Shown here one piece after another: positions 12,093 through 25,200 of a stretch of DNA of 64,000 bases. The stretch is taken from NCBI RefSeq assembly GCF_000002995.4, contig NW_025062479.1, positions 9,787,721 through 9,851,720 of the forward strand, written 5' to 3'. The notes beneath the pieces were generated by a model. It did no database searches. It was given only the letters and a program-made list of their open reading frames with translations, and was not told where the DNA came from. Position 1 is the first letter of the stretch. Each line of letters begins with the position of its first letter. Made by a program: the position numbers and the translations under genes. This DNA is from Brugia malayi (Eukaryota > Nematoda > Chromadorea > Rhabditida > Onchocercidae).

Positions 12093-14890
12093 TTAAATGA
12101 AATAATACCATACTTTCAATGAAACTAACATATTAAAGATAACGTATGAAGAGCTTAAACTTGGATGAATTTTAGTTGTCGATGATGAATGCAGTGAGCA
12201 ATTTTCCACCACTTAATATGAACAATAATAGACGTATTATTATACGTTTAAAGATTTAATCAATAATCAGTAATAAGAAGTTATCAATATTAATTGCACA
12301 GCAGGAATGATTCATATTGCAATGAATAATATATTAGAAAAGAAATTTTTTTTTTTGATAATTTTTTACCTATGAATCTTCCAACCATTTATGTGTAACA
12401 TGCAATAATAATAATAATAACAATAATTTTTTGATTATAATCTAAAATTGTTGGATACAAAATAGTTAATTAAAATAGTCAAAATAGTTAATAAGAATAG
12501 AAAGAAAAAGTTGTCAAGACTTATCAATTATTTGGGTTAGCTTAAAGTATTGTTCATCACTTTATCTTTAATGCGATAAATTTAAATCTATGAATGAATC
12601 ATATTTGAAAATGATTTGAGGTAATGGTTTTTTTTTTTTTTTTTTTTCTGTTTTCTTTTTTTTAAATGCATTAACGATTAAAAGTGATGGAATGAATTAG
12701 AGTGTATAGTTGAGTTGGTGAAATTCTTCAAGGAGATCTCAAATTATGAAGTTTTTTTTTGACACAATTATTTCATTCAGATATAATGAATAGACACTGA
12801 AAATGACACGTATCAAAAACTTGATGTTAAAAGAGAAAAGTAAGGATTATTAGATTGAATAGAAAACTAGAACTTGGAAATTCCGCAATTTAATCCTCTT
12901 TTCCTTCTCATCATCTTTTAATCTGTTATTTAGCCAAAATTTTTCCTGTGTAAACATCGGTTGAAAAAAAAAATAAATAAATAAAACCTTCATTAGTATC
13001 TAATGTCAGATTTATAAATGATAATAATCCTTATATATTTTATTACTTAATTCATATTAATTAAATATACATATGTCCTTTGACAGTTTTCAGAAATTAA
13101 TTTTCTAGATGACAGATGTCATTTGGAAAAAAATTTATGGTTTAAGATGAACATGAAAAAGAAAAAGCTCATATCACTATTGAATGTTGTTTCGTAATAA
13201 ATGAGTATTTTGATGAAATAAGATTGATTAAATTTATGTAATAATTTCAAATGTAAAGATATACAAGAGAGAAATTGACGTAAACATTGGCATGAAAACG
13301 TGAAATGTATTAGAAATCCTAATTTGAATTTAAGTTATACTACGGGTAATTTGTTGATTAATTAAGCCTAGATAAAATAAGGAGCGAATGATAGATTAAA
13401 ATTAAGTGGTTTGACGATTGATTTCATAGCTAATGCACTTTATGATCAATATAAGAATCATATCCAATGATTTTATAGCCTTACAAATTTACTAATACAA
13501 TGAGGAAAAAAAAAATTCATCTAAAAAAATAAAAGGTTGAAAAGTTAGTCGATTCTGTAATTAACTCTTATTAGCAATTGTAACATTATGATTGAGAAAA
13601 TGATAAAATTGCAAGTAAGCTGAGCAAAATGTAATAAAATAAGGATGACGGAATGAACTTTACTGAAGTTGCATTGCAATAATCACTCCCTTTACAATAA
13701 AATGCTTCTCCTGTAACAGACAGTTTGATTTAAATATTTGTAAGACTTTAATTTGATAATTTTTTTCTCCAAAATTTTAATTTTTAGAAATTTGAATTCT
13801 ATCTCAACTTATTCAAAAAAAAACAATATTTCAAACATGATTAAGATAGAAATACATTTAAGTGAGTACCTCAGCTTGAATTAATTAATTAATTAATGTA
13901 GTGAGCATCTCATGAGATTGCATAAAGCTTCCAATAATATATTCCTTTCTCGAATAATTAATTTATGCAATTTTCTCATAAATAATATCGATTTATTAAA
14001 AATTTGAAATACTTCGTTCATCCTTCTTTCAGATTTTTCACATGTATTACTTAAAAACTTCTTTAAATTTTCTCATAAATAATCGATAAAACTTCAAAAG
14101 AAAAAAAAAAAAAAAAAAAGGATATGAGAGAAAATACCTGTAACTTTTTCATTGCGTACCCAATATAATCGTATATCAAATGTTCGTCTTTTCATGCTAC
14201 CATCTTCTTGATCTTCATTTGTGCAGCCTTTCATTATCAGATTATGTTCTGCAAATTTCAATAAAAAGGAAAGGAAAGGAAGTGTTTTTTGGATTTAAAC
14301 ATCAGAATTTTTGAATTGGCTAAAAAATAAACACTGGGAAAAAATAAAAAGAATAAAATTCCTAGTTTTTAAAAAATTGTTACACTATTAAACTAAATAG
14401 ATTTTTACAATGCTTTATTTAAGCGCTTTTTCTGGATTAAATTTTAAAACTGGTAAAAGTATGATTATTTGTTCATTGCAATATATTTGTTGATGATAAA
14501 GATATTACAAGACGGATGCAGTCGATCATCCTGCAAAAAATTCCTAAGAAGGCTTACGATATCATCCGTTTGCTCAATCCATTTTAATCAAATCATTCAT
14601 TCAAATATACTCCAGGTGACAGTTACTAACATTAAACATGTCAATCATTCATCTTTATGATCCAGAAAAAAAAAATGGAATTTCTGTCTTCCATCAATTT
14701 GGTAATGTTTAAAACTGATAATTTATTTAAACTTATTGGTCTTATCACTAAATTGTATTTACCTAACTTTTCTATAAATCAGTTCAATCATTTTACTCCG
14801 CAGTCTTTCTTTACAAGATAATATACTTCTCGTTAATGAAGAAAGTATCATCATCAATCATATTTTACAGTTGTACTGTCTTCATTATCG

Positions 14891-14921
<31 letters not shown>

Positions 14922-15845
14922 AGTTATTTTGTTTGAAAGGAAGAAAAGAAAAGAGAGAAGGAAAAGATATTAGAAAAAGAAATCAAAAATTATATATAAC
15001 ATTTGTGAGGAAAAAAAAATTTTTTTAATGAACAAACTTATTTTTTCACTTCACGCTTCTAATACAATTTTTAGTCGTTTTATCTTTTTTTTTAAAAAAA
15101 GGGAAAAAAAAAGAAATGCTACCAACTTTCATCGATAAGCTTAAAACATGCGCCACTGCAACAAACGGTTCCTGTTTGACAATTTTCCATATCTCTGCCC
15201 ATACACGTATAACACGCATTTGTACCACTTTTTTCCGTGCAATTAACAACGGTTTCAATTGCATTGCTTATTCCTTAAGTAAACAAATAAACAAATAAAT
15301 AAGTATATGCTGTTTCTAAATTCAAGCAATTGTGAAATAATTTCAATTTTTTACAGCAATAGTTCGCAGGATAATATATTCTTACATATCATTAAATATA
15401 TCATATATTAAATTAAAATAGATAATAATTATAGCAACAACAAAATTTAAATATTTTATAATAGTAGTTTGCAAAACAAATTAATTCATTAAAGTAAATA
15501 AAAAAGAAAAAAAATCAATTGTACGGTGAAAAATTGCTTAAGATTAAATGTGGTTATAAAAAAATTTTTTTTAAATTGTTATACCATCATCATTTATTTG
15601 AAAATTTCAAACATTATTTAAAATGAAGGATAACGAGGAGAAAAGAGAAAAAGAGAAGAACGGCAAAGATTGAAAGAATCGTTCATTTGTTTTAAGAAAT
15701 TTAAGTTTCAAAAAAGAAAACAACAAATTAATAAGAAACACAAATTTACGACTAACTGTTCATCATAAGATTTATTTACATGGAGGCAATACTTACCCAG
15801 GTAAAACAGGATAAAAAAGCCAACATGAAGAATTTCCAATTGCAT
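12093..15845 (-). CDS. Secreted Ly6/three-finger-like cysteine-rich protein, probably GPI-anchored
   Basis: Four minus-strand exons join in consistent phase: 15845-15797, 15273-15127, 14248-14138 and 12211-12093, about 141 residues. The start follows a TTTTTCTTCAG acceptor. The N-terminus (MQLEILHVGFFILFYLGISN) is a signal peptide. The body has the cysteine spacing of nematode Ly6/uPAR-like proteins: NACYTCMGRDMENC, TVCCSGACFKLIDEKHNLI, MKGCTNEDQ, then SMKRRTFDIRLYWVRNEK. The last exon holds ENCSLHSSS and a hydrophobic end (YVIFNMLVSLKVWYYFI), which could be a GPI-attachment signal. Exons 1-3 are convincing. Exon 4, across a 1.9 kb AT-rich intron, is less sure because the usual CN after the last cysteines is missing. 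Family members sit on the cell surface and often modulate receptors or channels. No specific partner can be named. Confidence 0.6.
13879..13898. repeat. AATT tandem tract
   Basis: A short perfect AATT repeat lies in the large intron of the Ly6-like gene. No function is apparent. Confidence 0.6.
14891..14919 (+). repeat. Poly-T run (29 T)
   Basis: An uninterrupted T tract lies within an intron of the Ly6-like gene. It may be a poly-A insertion relic or slippage. Confidence 0.8.
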
Positions 15846-15849
15846 TCCT

Positions 15850-18737
15850 GAAGAAAAAGCAATATCGTTTCTGTTACAGGATAAACAATATTTTGATGTA
15901 TTTCAATCGCTTTTGTCTTTTTTTCGATTCATTTATCTATGCGTATATTTTAAAAATTTAGAAATTTGAAACTAGCACACAAAAACAAAGAAAATGAATA
16001 TCTGCCTTGCAAATATTAATTAGGAATAATTCATTTCTATTCATGAATATATATTATTATTTTGTTTTTAGAAATTGAGAAATTCATTGAAATTTTCTTT
16101 TAAGCATTAATTCTAGTTTTTTTTTTTTTCGAGATAAAAATTCATGATAATCATTTTTGTTATAAACAATTTCAGAAAGTATAAAACAATTCTTGTATCT
16201 ATAAATAGAAATTTTTTTTTGATCTGATCTAACAACAAATATCATCAATAACTCGCATAAATACTTCAATGGAATAATAGAGTATATAAGATTATGGAAC
16301 AAAAAAAAATTATATAATTTATTATATAAAATATTGTCATATAGTGCTAATTTTATATATTTTAACAAAATGCAAAATATTACATTATGCATTTGGAGAG
16401 AGAAAAAACAAGTTGTTTAGTGCAAGCAATATTTGAGAATACATTTTAATATCAAAACTTTCTAAGTTTCATAAATTGTTTCTTTCCATTTTAAGAAAAT
16501 CATTTGGCATGATGAATTTGTTGATTGAAATAACACAAATATATAACAGAAATGGGGAATTAAAGAAGTTAAGCAGAAAAAAAAAACAAATATTTCACTT
16601 TTAAATGACATATTTCATACAAAAATTGAATCATTTTTGTATTATTTCCACATATTAAATAAATCACACATCTCAACAGTAAAGCACACGCAAACAAAAA
16701 GTGCACAAAAAAGAAAAAAAAATAAAGAAGTTAACAAAAAGAAAAGAAAAGAATAAGTAAAATAGATGGACGAGGAAAAATAAAACTCCGAATCATAAAG
16801 ACGTAATTATACAGAAAAAAAAAAAAAAATAATAATGAAAATGAGCAAAAGAAAAAATTATTGACTTAGTGACACTTAAATTGCATTAATAAGCTATACA
16901 GAATAAAAAAAAATTCTTTTTCTATCATTATAATCTTTGTTAATTTAAGCAATTAGAGTATTTGATATATCTATCTTCATTTTAAAATTGAAAACTTGAT
17001 GTTTTTGAATTAACGAATCACTTCAGTAATAATAAAGGATGCTAATTAACATTTGTAATTCTAGAAAAAAAAAGAAAAAGAAACAAAATAATATGTATAC
17101 TACCTCCTTTAAATTCCAAAAGAAAAAAAATATTTGCTGTTTGTAAAAAGATTGTTGATTGAAATTTTAATAAAATGGATGAATAAATTACTAGTGAAGA
17201 AATATTTGTTGATAGAATAAATCTAAAAGCATAAAATGACTTGATACCAAGGGAATATAAATGAGAAATAAGGTATAAAGTTTCAATAAGGTTTCATGTA
17301 AAACGACATCTATTAAAAAGAAATTGAAAAGAAAAAACAAGAAGTAAAAAGTGAAAAACAAAAAAAGAGCTTCCCCTTCACTTATCATCCTATATTATAT
17401 TCATATGCTATTTGTCAATCGATTTCAATTGTATACAAATCTAAATAGATTTAGAAGAAAAAAAATGAAAGCATAATAAACTCATTGCATTTTATATTTC
17501 GTCAAAATTTTCATTAAATTTTTGTTTTTATGATAAATGGAAAATAAAATGATTCAAATTGATCTTCATACTATTATATATCATAAAGAAAAAAAAAGAG
17601 AGAACAAAGTTATAAATATTGAAAATAAAAGTAATCTTCTTTTACTCTTTTGCTGTAATACTGCTAGAACATTTATGTTTTATATCTTTATCCATTTTAC
17701 CCACTCACTCCTCTTCCACTCAACGAACAGACATTCTGTAATATCAATATTAAAACGAAAATATATTGACATACACATACATACACGCAAACATACATAC
17801 ATCATATATATACACACACGTACATGCACACAGACAAACAGGCAGACGGACTACAGACATACACAAACATAATAATTAGTGACATTTTTCGAAATTCTCA
17901 TTCCAATATTTTTATTATGCTTTCTAGATGAAAATAACTTTTCGAGCTAATATCATAAATAATAATAATTACTTGAGTGTTGAAGAGTGACAGATTGAAG
18001 TGTAAAATATCTAATAGCAGGAAAGAAAAAGAGGAAGAGAGGAGAGAAAAAAATGGAAAAATTAATTTTGAAATGATCAAAAATTCACAGCAGTATCGAT
18101 TATGGCTTTTTATGATCTGTACATTTTATTGTGCAATGAATATATTGAAGAAAAGGAAAAAAAGATTTCATGTTAGACTTATATTAAGCTATTTCAATTG
18201 CTTGTGATAATATGGCAATTAAAACATGTGAAATGTTGATGCATTATAATTAATGTGTATGAACTGCAAAGTTACTTATTGCATAAAATGGATATCAAAA
18301 TGATAAATGATAAGTTAAAGAAAATTGTGTGAATTTTTGATATGTGATGCTAATTTCATTTATTTAGTAATTTCGTTTCAGTTTACAATCTTCTGATCAT
18401 GGTGGAAAAAGAAAAAATCTTTGACTGCCTTAAAATGTATGCTGTAAATGTCTAAAAAAAGCAGCATATTGTTTTATTATTGCGTAAAAACAAATTAATA
18501 AATAATACAACAATTTTATTTACAAAACAAAATATTCCAAATAAGGACAAGAATATATATCTTTTTTCGAGATAAACATAGATAAATTGTGACAATCCTT
18601 ACCAATAAAAAAATTTTTTTACGTCACAGCTTTCTATATATCTTCTATTTTGAAATTTGAATTACTTTCCATGATCAATAATAACCTACCATTTTGAAAT
18701 GAAAGTTACAAATCATATTAATTTCATCGACTTTCAA
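15850..18737. other. AT-rich intergenic region with microsatellite, no gene seen
   Basis: Between the start of the Ly6-like gene and the stop of SPO11 there are 2.9 kb of extreme AT richness with many poly-A/T runs. Open frames here (for example 17537-17872 plus and 16084-16392 minus) translate to low-complexity Ile/Lys/Asn/His-rich or simple-repeat peptides without splice context. I do not call them genes. Confidence 0.5.
17764..17870. repeat. ACAT/CA-rich microsatellite
   Basis: Imperfect repeats of ACAT, CACA and ACAG units run over about 105 bases. The open frame across it (Thr/His/Ile repeats) is a translation artefact of the repeat. Confidence 0.75.
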
Positions 18738-21223
18738 TTACTTCTTCTTAACAACAGCATATTTGGACAGTTTAGTCCGAAGCAAATACTGACACATGGA
18801 ACCCGGGGCGATACCACTTACTGCTTCCAATTCTAATTTGTTGCCGCATTGACGCATTCTTATTAGCTATGAAAATAATTATGACAAATATAGACACACA
18901 TGATGTAAATAGTAAATTTTAGTCACAACACAACAGTGAACAGAGTATGTTAATTAACTTATGCAAATCTCATTTTCCAAATGTTAATTTTCTCCCTTTT
19001 TACAAGGCTGAGGGTAAAAAATAAAAATGAGGAGTGAAAAACTTTTTGAGACCCTACAATGCATACTGCAAAACCCAAACACGAAACGCGACTTTAATAT
19101 GATTAGAATTGTAAATTATATGATGATAATGAAAACATGCATAAGTCGGTCTAAAACAAAATCAATATATAAATTAACGTAACAAACTTCTTCTAATAGT
19201 GCAGTATTTCCTAAAATGGCAGTTCTTTGACAAAGCTTTTCCACTTTCGCTAATTCACTCTTTTGAAGAGGAAGAAATTGTACAGCCGAAATAACGAACC
19301 TATAAGTGAACCACTATTAAACGAGAATGCTGGAAAATATCCGAAAATCACTTAAAATAAGAAAAATAATGAAAATTAAAATTATTCTACATTGTAGAAT
19401 AATTTTTTACTTTTAAAAAGGAAGACAATATCATCCATAACTGTTTTCAGTGAAGATCAGCTTTTCTTATTTCTATATTCAAAATTTCCAGGAATATTAT
19501 ATAAGGAAAAAGAGAGCAGAAGTAAATTGCGTTTCTTTTTTTTTTTTTTTCCTTAAATTATATGTACTTTGGTAATTCGCAACGCGATAAACCAATCCAT
19601 TCAAAATGAGATAATGTTTGATTTTCCACACCAAATGTTTTACTACAGTTACCATATTTATATGTCATTGCTATTTCAATACCTAAAAAACTAAATAACA
19701 TTAATGAAACACAAATAACGATCATGAAAAACAGTCAGTAGTTTGAAGTAAATGAAATGATATCTCATAGTATGCATACCATGTGGATCGCAATCCAGCA
19801 AGCCAAATAATTGAAGGTTGCTCAATTTATTTAACAAAATTCGCGTTGCAATATCCGGATAACCTCTACCCTTAAAGACAAAATAAATTAATAGCGAATG
19901 GATAAAATGTAGAAATATCGTCTTAATATCAACTGCTAACCGTTACAAGAAGTGTGCTGGGAAAAAGTTTCAGAAATCCTTCGCCAATCAGTTTTTGAAA
20001 GGTTGCATCTTTTTCGACCACTAATATGCACTGTGAAGTGGTAAAAAGATTTGCGTCGGAAAAGTCATCAATCAGTGCAGCTTTCAGTGAACAATCCACC
20101 ATTCCAGTGCTTCTATAAATTTTCAATTGACCAATCACAAGGCCATGACCAGATGATAGCTGAAACTTAAATCATTCAATGTACCATGTCTTTCAGTATC
20201 GTATACATAATCTAACTATTACAGCATTATGATTTATTTTGTGCTATTTTTGATGCTTCATAGCAATAATTTTCAAAAAAAAAAAAAAAAAAAAAAACAA
20301 AAAAATCGAACAAAATGTGTCACTGTTTATTTAAAACAAGTCTTCAAACAACCAAAATCCTCGAAATGATAAATTTAAATTATCTAATAATTAAAATTCG
20401 GAAAGTGGTAGATATCAGCTATTTGTTACTTACCAAATAACCAGAAGTCGGATCCATCCCAAGCCAACAACAAATTTGATTAATACAGCTATCCAAATTT
20501 CGCTGTTCACCAAACAAATTCTTTTGTTCATAAAAAAGATCACTAGAAGCACAATAGAATCTATTTGAAAATGCTTGTCGAGTTTATCTTAATTTCGATA
20601 AAATTTAAAACGAAAGATTTTAAGATTACAACTTTTGTCTCACATAGTGGTATTAATCAATATTTCTATAAACCAACCAATATCAAAAAAAAGCTGGAGA
20701 AATTTCGAACTTGATGTCACTTTGAAAAAAGGTCCAACAACAATTACCGTTTCGTTTTATGAGTTTTTAAAATTCGCAACTGATGTATCATAGAAATCGT
20801 ACGTAGCATTTGAGCGATTAATCGGCTATTTTTTGAAGTTAACTTTAGCTTATATCCTTTACGACCAATCACACTAAAGAAATTTATGACTACATGTTCA
20901 GTTACAAGTACAATTAATTTGACATCTATGTGATGCAATTACAATTACTTCAGATTTGTTTACCTAACACTACTGAAATCATTATCCAATGCTTAGGCTA
21001 ATAATGACACTTTTCAAATATAAGGAAAGCATAAACCATAAAGAAAAATATAAAACCATGGATTGGATAATGTAACGTATCCACTTGGATTTTTACCATT
21101 ATCCACCAATGATTTCAAAAATGCCAAGCAACATTGCTCAATATAATGCGATATAGAATCAGCGATAGTTGTATCAGAATTTTCTCGCGAATCTAATGAA
21201 AACATTCCTGCAGATGACATCAT
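18738..21223 (-). CDS. spo-11: SPO11 meiotic double-strand-break protein (type II topoisomerase A-like)
   Basis: SPO11 makes the meiotic DNA double-strand breaks that start recombination. The proposed start is ATG at 21223 (MMSSAGMFSLDSRENSD). The catalytic region is complete. KTHKTKR joins DLFYEQKNLFGEQ across an intron to give KRDLFY, whose tyrosine matches the DNA-linking tyrosine of the family. Then come LVVEKDATFQKLI (Toprim glutamate), GRGYPDIATRILLN, DCDPHGIEIAMTYKYGN (Toprim aspartates) and SHFEWIGLSRCELPKY. The last two exons encode AVQFLPLQKSELAKVEKL and, at 18866-18738, LIRMRQCGNKLELEAVSG, ending in KKK. The join between exon 1 and the exon starting near 20938 is uncertain. One workable path uses a mini-exon near 20955-20990 (PKHWIMISVVLG). 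The gene lies 1 kb downstream of CTF18 on the same strand. Confidence 0.9.
19381..19403. repeat. Perfect short hairpin in a SPO11 intron
   Basis: ATTATTCTAC is followed by a 3-base loop and its exact reverse complement GTAGAATAAT. Three further A:T pairs extend the stem outward. Confidence 0.7.
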
Positions 21224-22252
21224 GTTATGTTAAAAATAGTGAAATAGAGTCATTCAATTTCCAAAATTAATGCTATAGTATGGTGAAAAGTTTCCACTTA
21301 TCTCAATTATGATATACACTAAAATTAATATTTTAAAGTATCACCAAACAAATAATAATTTCACTGTAAACTACATTTTCATCACGGACTTCCTTTGTTG
21401 TAGTAAAAGTTACATGATTGAAATTAACAGTAATGATGACTATCAATTGTAGCAAATTTCAGCTTTTAATTGACTTAAAAAAAAATCGTGTTAGAGCAAA
21501 TTAGCAGACAAATAACCATCAAAAAAAAGTATTGAAATTTAATTGATAGATATTTTATGCCCTCAACTTCATCATATTTTGATTGTTGTGGTACTAAAAT
21601 GCTAACGATTTAACCAGTAAATAGAATGAAAGTGATGATTTGACATAAAATTACTCCAAATAAGCGAATCATGAGGATATCTCTTAGTTCAACAAATTTT
21701 TTGAAGTACCGTAACCTCACCCATCAAACTAGCACAAAAATTATTGCTTTATTAAAAAATTATCTCAAGACTCAAGACTACCTTGTCATTCACACACTTC
21801 CAAGCATGATAAAACGGTGATACACCCACCACCACTTTAGGATATGCTTTGTGCAGGCGACACGAATCTCTTTTGCCGTATTTAGGAGAACAGAAATCAC
21901 TTTGTGGAGAATCCTACTTTCCAGGTTCGAGAATTCAATCATTAACTCTTAATTTCGAAGTGCAACCTTCAGGGTTCTCTAATTCAATGACCGATATTAT
22001 TGGAACTGTCAAGACTAGTTTCCATACGTCCAACATTCAACTCCAATATCAAAACTCGTCTTCCCTCTTTAGAATATTACTTAACAATCCATGGCGTTAT
22101 TAGCTATCCACAAGGTGACGTACATCGTCAACTCATAACTCATTTCATTTCAGTTTATTGCAAAACCGCAGCTATTTCTTGCAACAAACTCCATTTTGAA
22201 GGGCAATATCAGAGCCTTTCAGGCCCTTTAATGCAGTGGACGATTTCAGATC
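21224..22252. other. Intergenic region between CTF18 and SPO11
   Basis: This 1 kb gap separates the CTF18 stop from the SPO11 start on the same strand. A minus-strand AATAAA lies near 21747. The half at 21780-22250 is less AT-rich and holds two overlapping plus-strand open frames (21849-22103 and 22000-22272). Neither has splice signals or recognisable motifs. Confidence 0.4.
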
Positions 22253-25200
22253 TTAGTCCCGAAAAGACCTAAATTTGAAACATACATATTGGAACAAAAC
22301 AGGTTCTACGGCCATTTTCATCTTATCCCTTGTTTCTTCGTTGAATCGGGTTGGAATTGCTAAAAAAAAAAAAAAAAAAATCAAAACTTTTTAAAAGACC
22401 GTGTTAATAAGAACAACACAACATTGAAAACATCGAAAAAATGGACATATTCACTAAAGAAACAAATATGCACAAGATATAAGATGCCCTTTTAGGATGA
22501 GAACAAATTTTTTATCATAATTCGTCGTCTTATGGCACTTGATGATCCCGAGTTATAACATAAAATAATTCCTGCGCCAAACTTGCCAGACTTAATCAGT
22601 TCTTCCTTCTTCCCTGGTAAATTAGCAGCAATTTCGCTAGCTAAAGCATCTACATTTCGCACCTTTTCCAGTTCAATCTAAACAGTGAAAACATTAATGA
22701 AACAATCTAAGACGTAATGATTTTAAAAGTACTTTGTACAGTGGTTGCAGATCGACGATGTACTATTCCGATGCTTCCTAATAATCGCTATTTTGAAAAA
22801 TAAAGAAATGAGGTATAATTAAATTTGCGAACAATCCAGAGAAACAATCAAATGGAGCTCAAACCTCATGTGCTATTAACTGTCTCGCAGCAACGGACAA
22901 TGTATTTGGGGATCGATTACTGCAGCATGCATCATCATCGGTAAACATAACCAATTGTTCAATAGCACTGAAAGAAAAAAAAAATGTCACCTAATTCAAC
23001 AAAATGAATTCGATAAAAATTCGACGCAACTTACGGTTTAAAAACAAAACTGACGGATTCATCGTGCAAAACAGAGGCGTAGGTAAGAGAATATGTACGC
23101 ATGATGCTAATAATCGAATGCAAAACATTTAGTTCTCGAACACTATACAATTGGACATTCATCTGCAACAAACAAAACAATTCAAAATACATAGATTGCC
23201 AATCAGCCGTCCATGCCATAATCACGAGTAAATATCCGCTACTTCTACTGATCTCGTAAACATTATTCATTAAAAAAGAATCCGGTAAAGGAACTTGAGA
23301 AATTTAGAGACGTAAAAAAATTTCAGAGAATAACCGGCTTGAAATCTGGTTGCACAATACTGATGAGATAAGGCAAAATTTCGAGTGCAATTGTTGACAA
23401 TGAAAGATTTTTCTGTGCTGCTCCAGCTCGCATGCTTTCTATTATTTCAACAGACTGCTCATAACGCTGTACTGCACTCTGAAATATACTTCGGTTTAAC
23501 AAACAGAATCAACTTCTTTTGCATGCCATAGTAACAAAAAAGAAAGAAAAAAAGTTAGTGAAAGCAAAACTAAATGATCATAAAAAGAACGAAATACGTG
23601 ATAGTCCGTTGGAAAGCTCAAATGTGTTCGACCCCTGCAGCATAGAAGCATATGCATACTGATGCATACAGCGGACAAATATTTCAGAAGACTGTAATCC
23701 TGGACACTATTCGCGGATGTAACTATTCGGTCATAATAACATAATTGATGAATAGCCATAGCAGTCTGAAAATGAAAATTTGGGTAATCAATACTTCCAA
23801 ACCCTCAAATATAATACCATTTGTTCCTTAGCTAGAGAGGTAAAGAAATGTAAAAAAAAAGCTAAGGATCAATCTCTACAGCATACTCACACCTCACTCA
23901 CACACCTGAAAGACGATAACTTCCATAAATCAATCCTTTAAAAATATGTAAATAAACAACAACAAAAACATCGCCTGCCGTATAATAAAAATTCAAAAAA
24001 AGAAACAGCAACAATCCGGAATATCAATATAATCCTCAACATGTTGCCAAATAATTCAAGTAAAAGTTAGGAAGAAAAACCAAAGAATTTAAAAAACTAT
24101 TTTCTAATGCAAAAAAAGAAGTTTTAATTAAACCAATTAAACTAAATCCAAAAAAAAAAAAAAAAAAAAAAAAAGTATTCTAGCTGAGCCGTAATCAGGT
24201 ATAGTAAAATCTAATATTTTATAAACCTCGCCTAATTAAATTCAAAAAAAAAAAAAACAATACCATAACCAGCACGCCGATCTGATTAATACTATTAACT
24301 ATTCTGATTTAATCATACGGAGGTTGCGCCAACAATTAAGTTACAGTTTGAAATCTTGACTTCATTCAATCAATAATTAGGAATATATTATTGGACTGCT
24401 AAAAGTTCCCACTACCTCGTCATGATTTAGCATTACATATCTGTTATGAGTATTTAAGTTAGAAAACAATATTAACTTTACATATATATATATACAAAAA
24501 GTTCATGAAATAATTTACATTCATCAGCACAGTGGCACTTTTGCTTTTTAAATAATTGGCGAAAAGTCCCAAATAGAAACGATCAGTTTCGTTTCCATGC
24601 AGCTCCGAAATAAGTGTAATTTGTTTGACCCGTGAAGCCACACCTTGAATACGGCCATTTGCATCCAAATGTCGCGAAATTTCGAAAATTGAAGCCCATG
24701 AATCGAACAATGACTTGTCACCGAACTGCTTCTCACGATTACAAAACTACAAATGTCCTCATTTGAAAAGATTTGCATACATAAAATAGAAAATATTGTT
24801 AACCTTACTCTAACATATATGTACGGTGCGTACATATATATTACCAGGATAGTAAAACATACAAGAATGTATACCTTAAGAACGGCTTTTCGATCTACTT
24901 TGGTGCAATTTCTAGATGCAATAAACTGCAGGTTGTTGATTGCGGAACGGAGATCCCTTGAGCATACAGCAATAATTTCCGACAACGCACTTGATTCAAC
25001 TCTCAGATGTTCCAGTTTTGATATCTAAAAAGAAAGGATTACGATTTCCATAAATGTAAAATGAAATTAATGGTTTATAATGTGAACGCATTCCCAAGTT
25101 TTGTTTGGAGTTTAATAAAAAATAAGTTTTAACAACTGGAAATCATTTTCCTTAATTATGCACTTGATTTTTACAAAGAGCGATCTTTTGAGATTTTTTC

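Noticed and set aside
15046..15264. 72-codon minus-strand frame at the Ly6-like locus
   Set aside because: The adjacent frame, with the signal-peptide exon upstream and the cysteine pattern, is the real one.
17537..17872. 111-codon plus-strand frame
   Set aside because: Its second half is a translated ACAT/CA microsatellite and its first half is A-rich low complexity.
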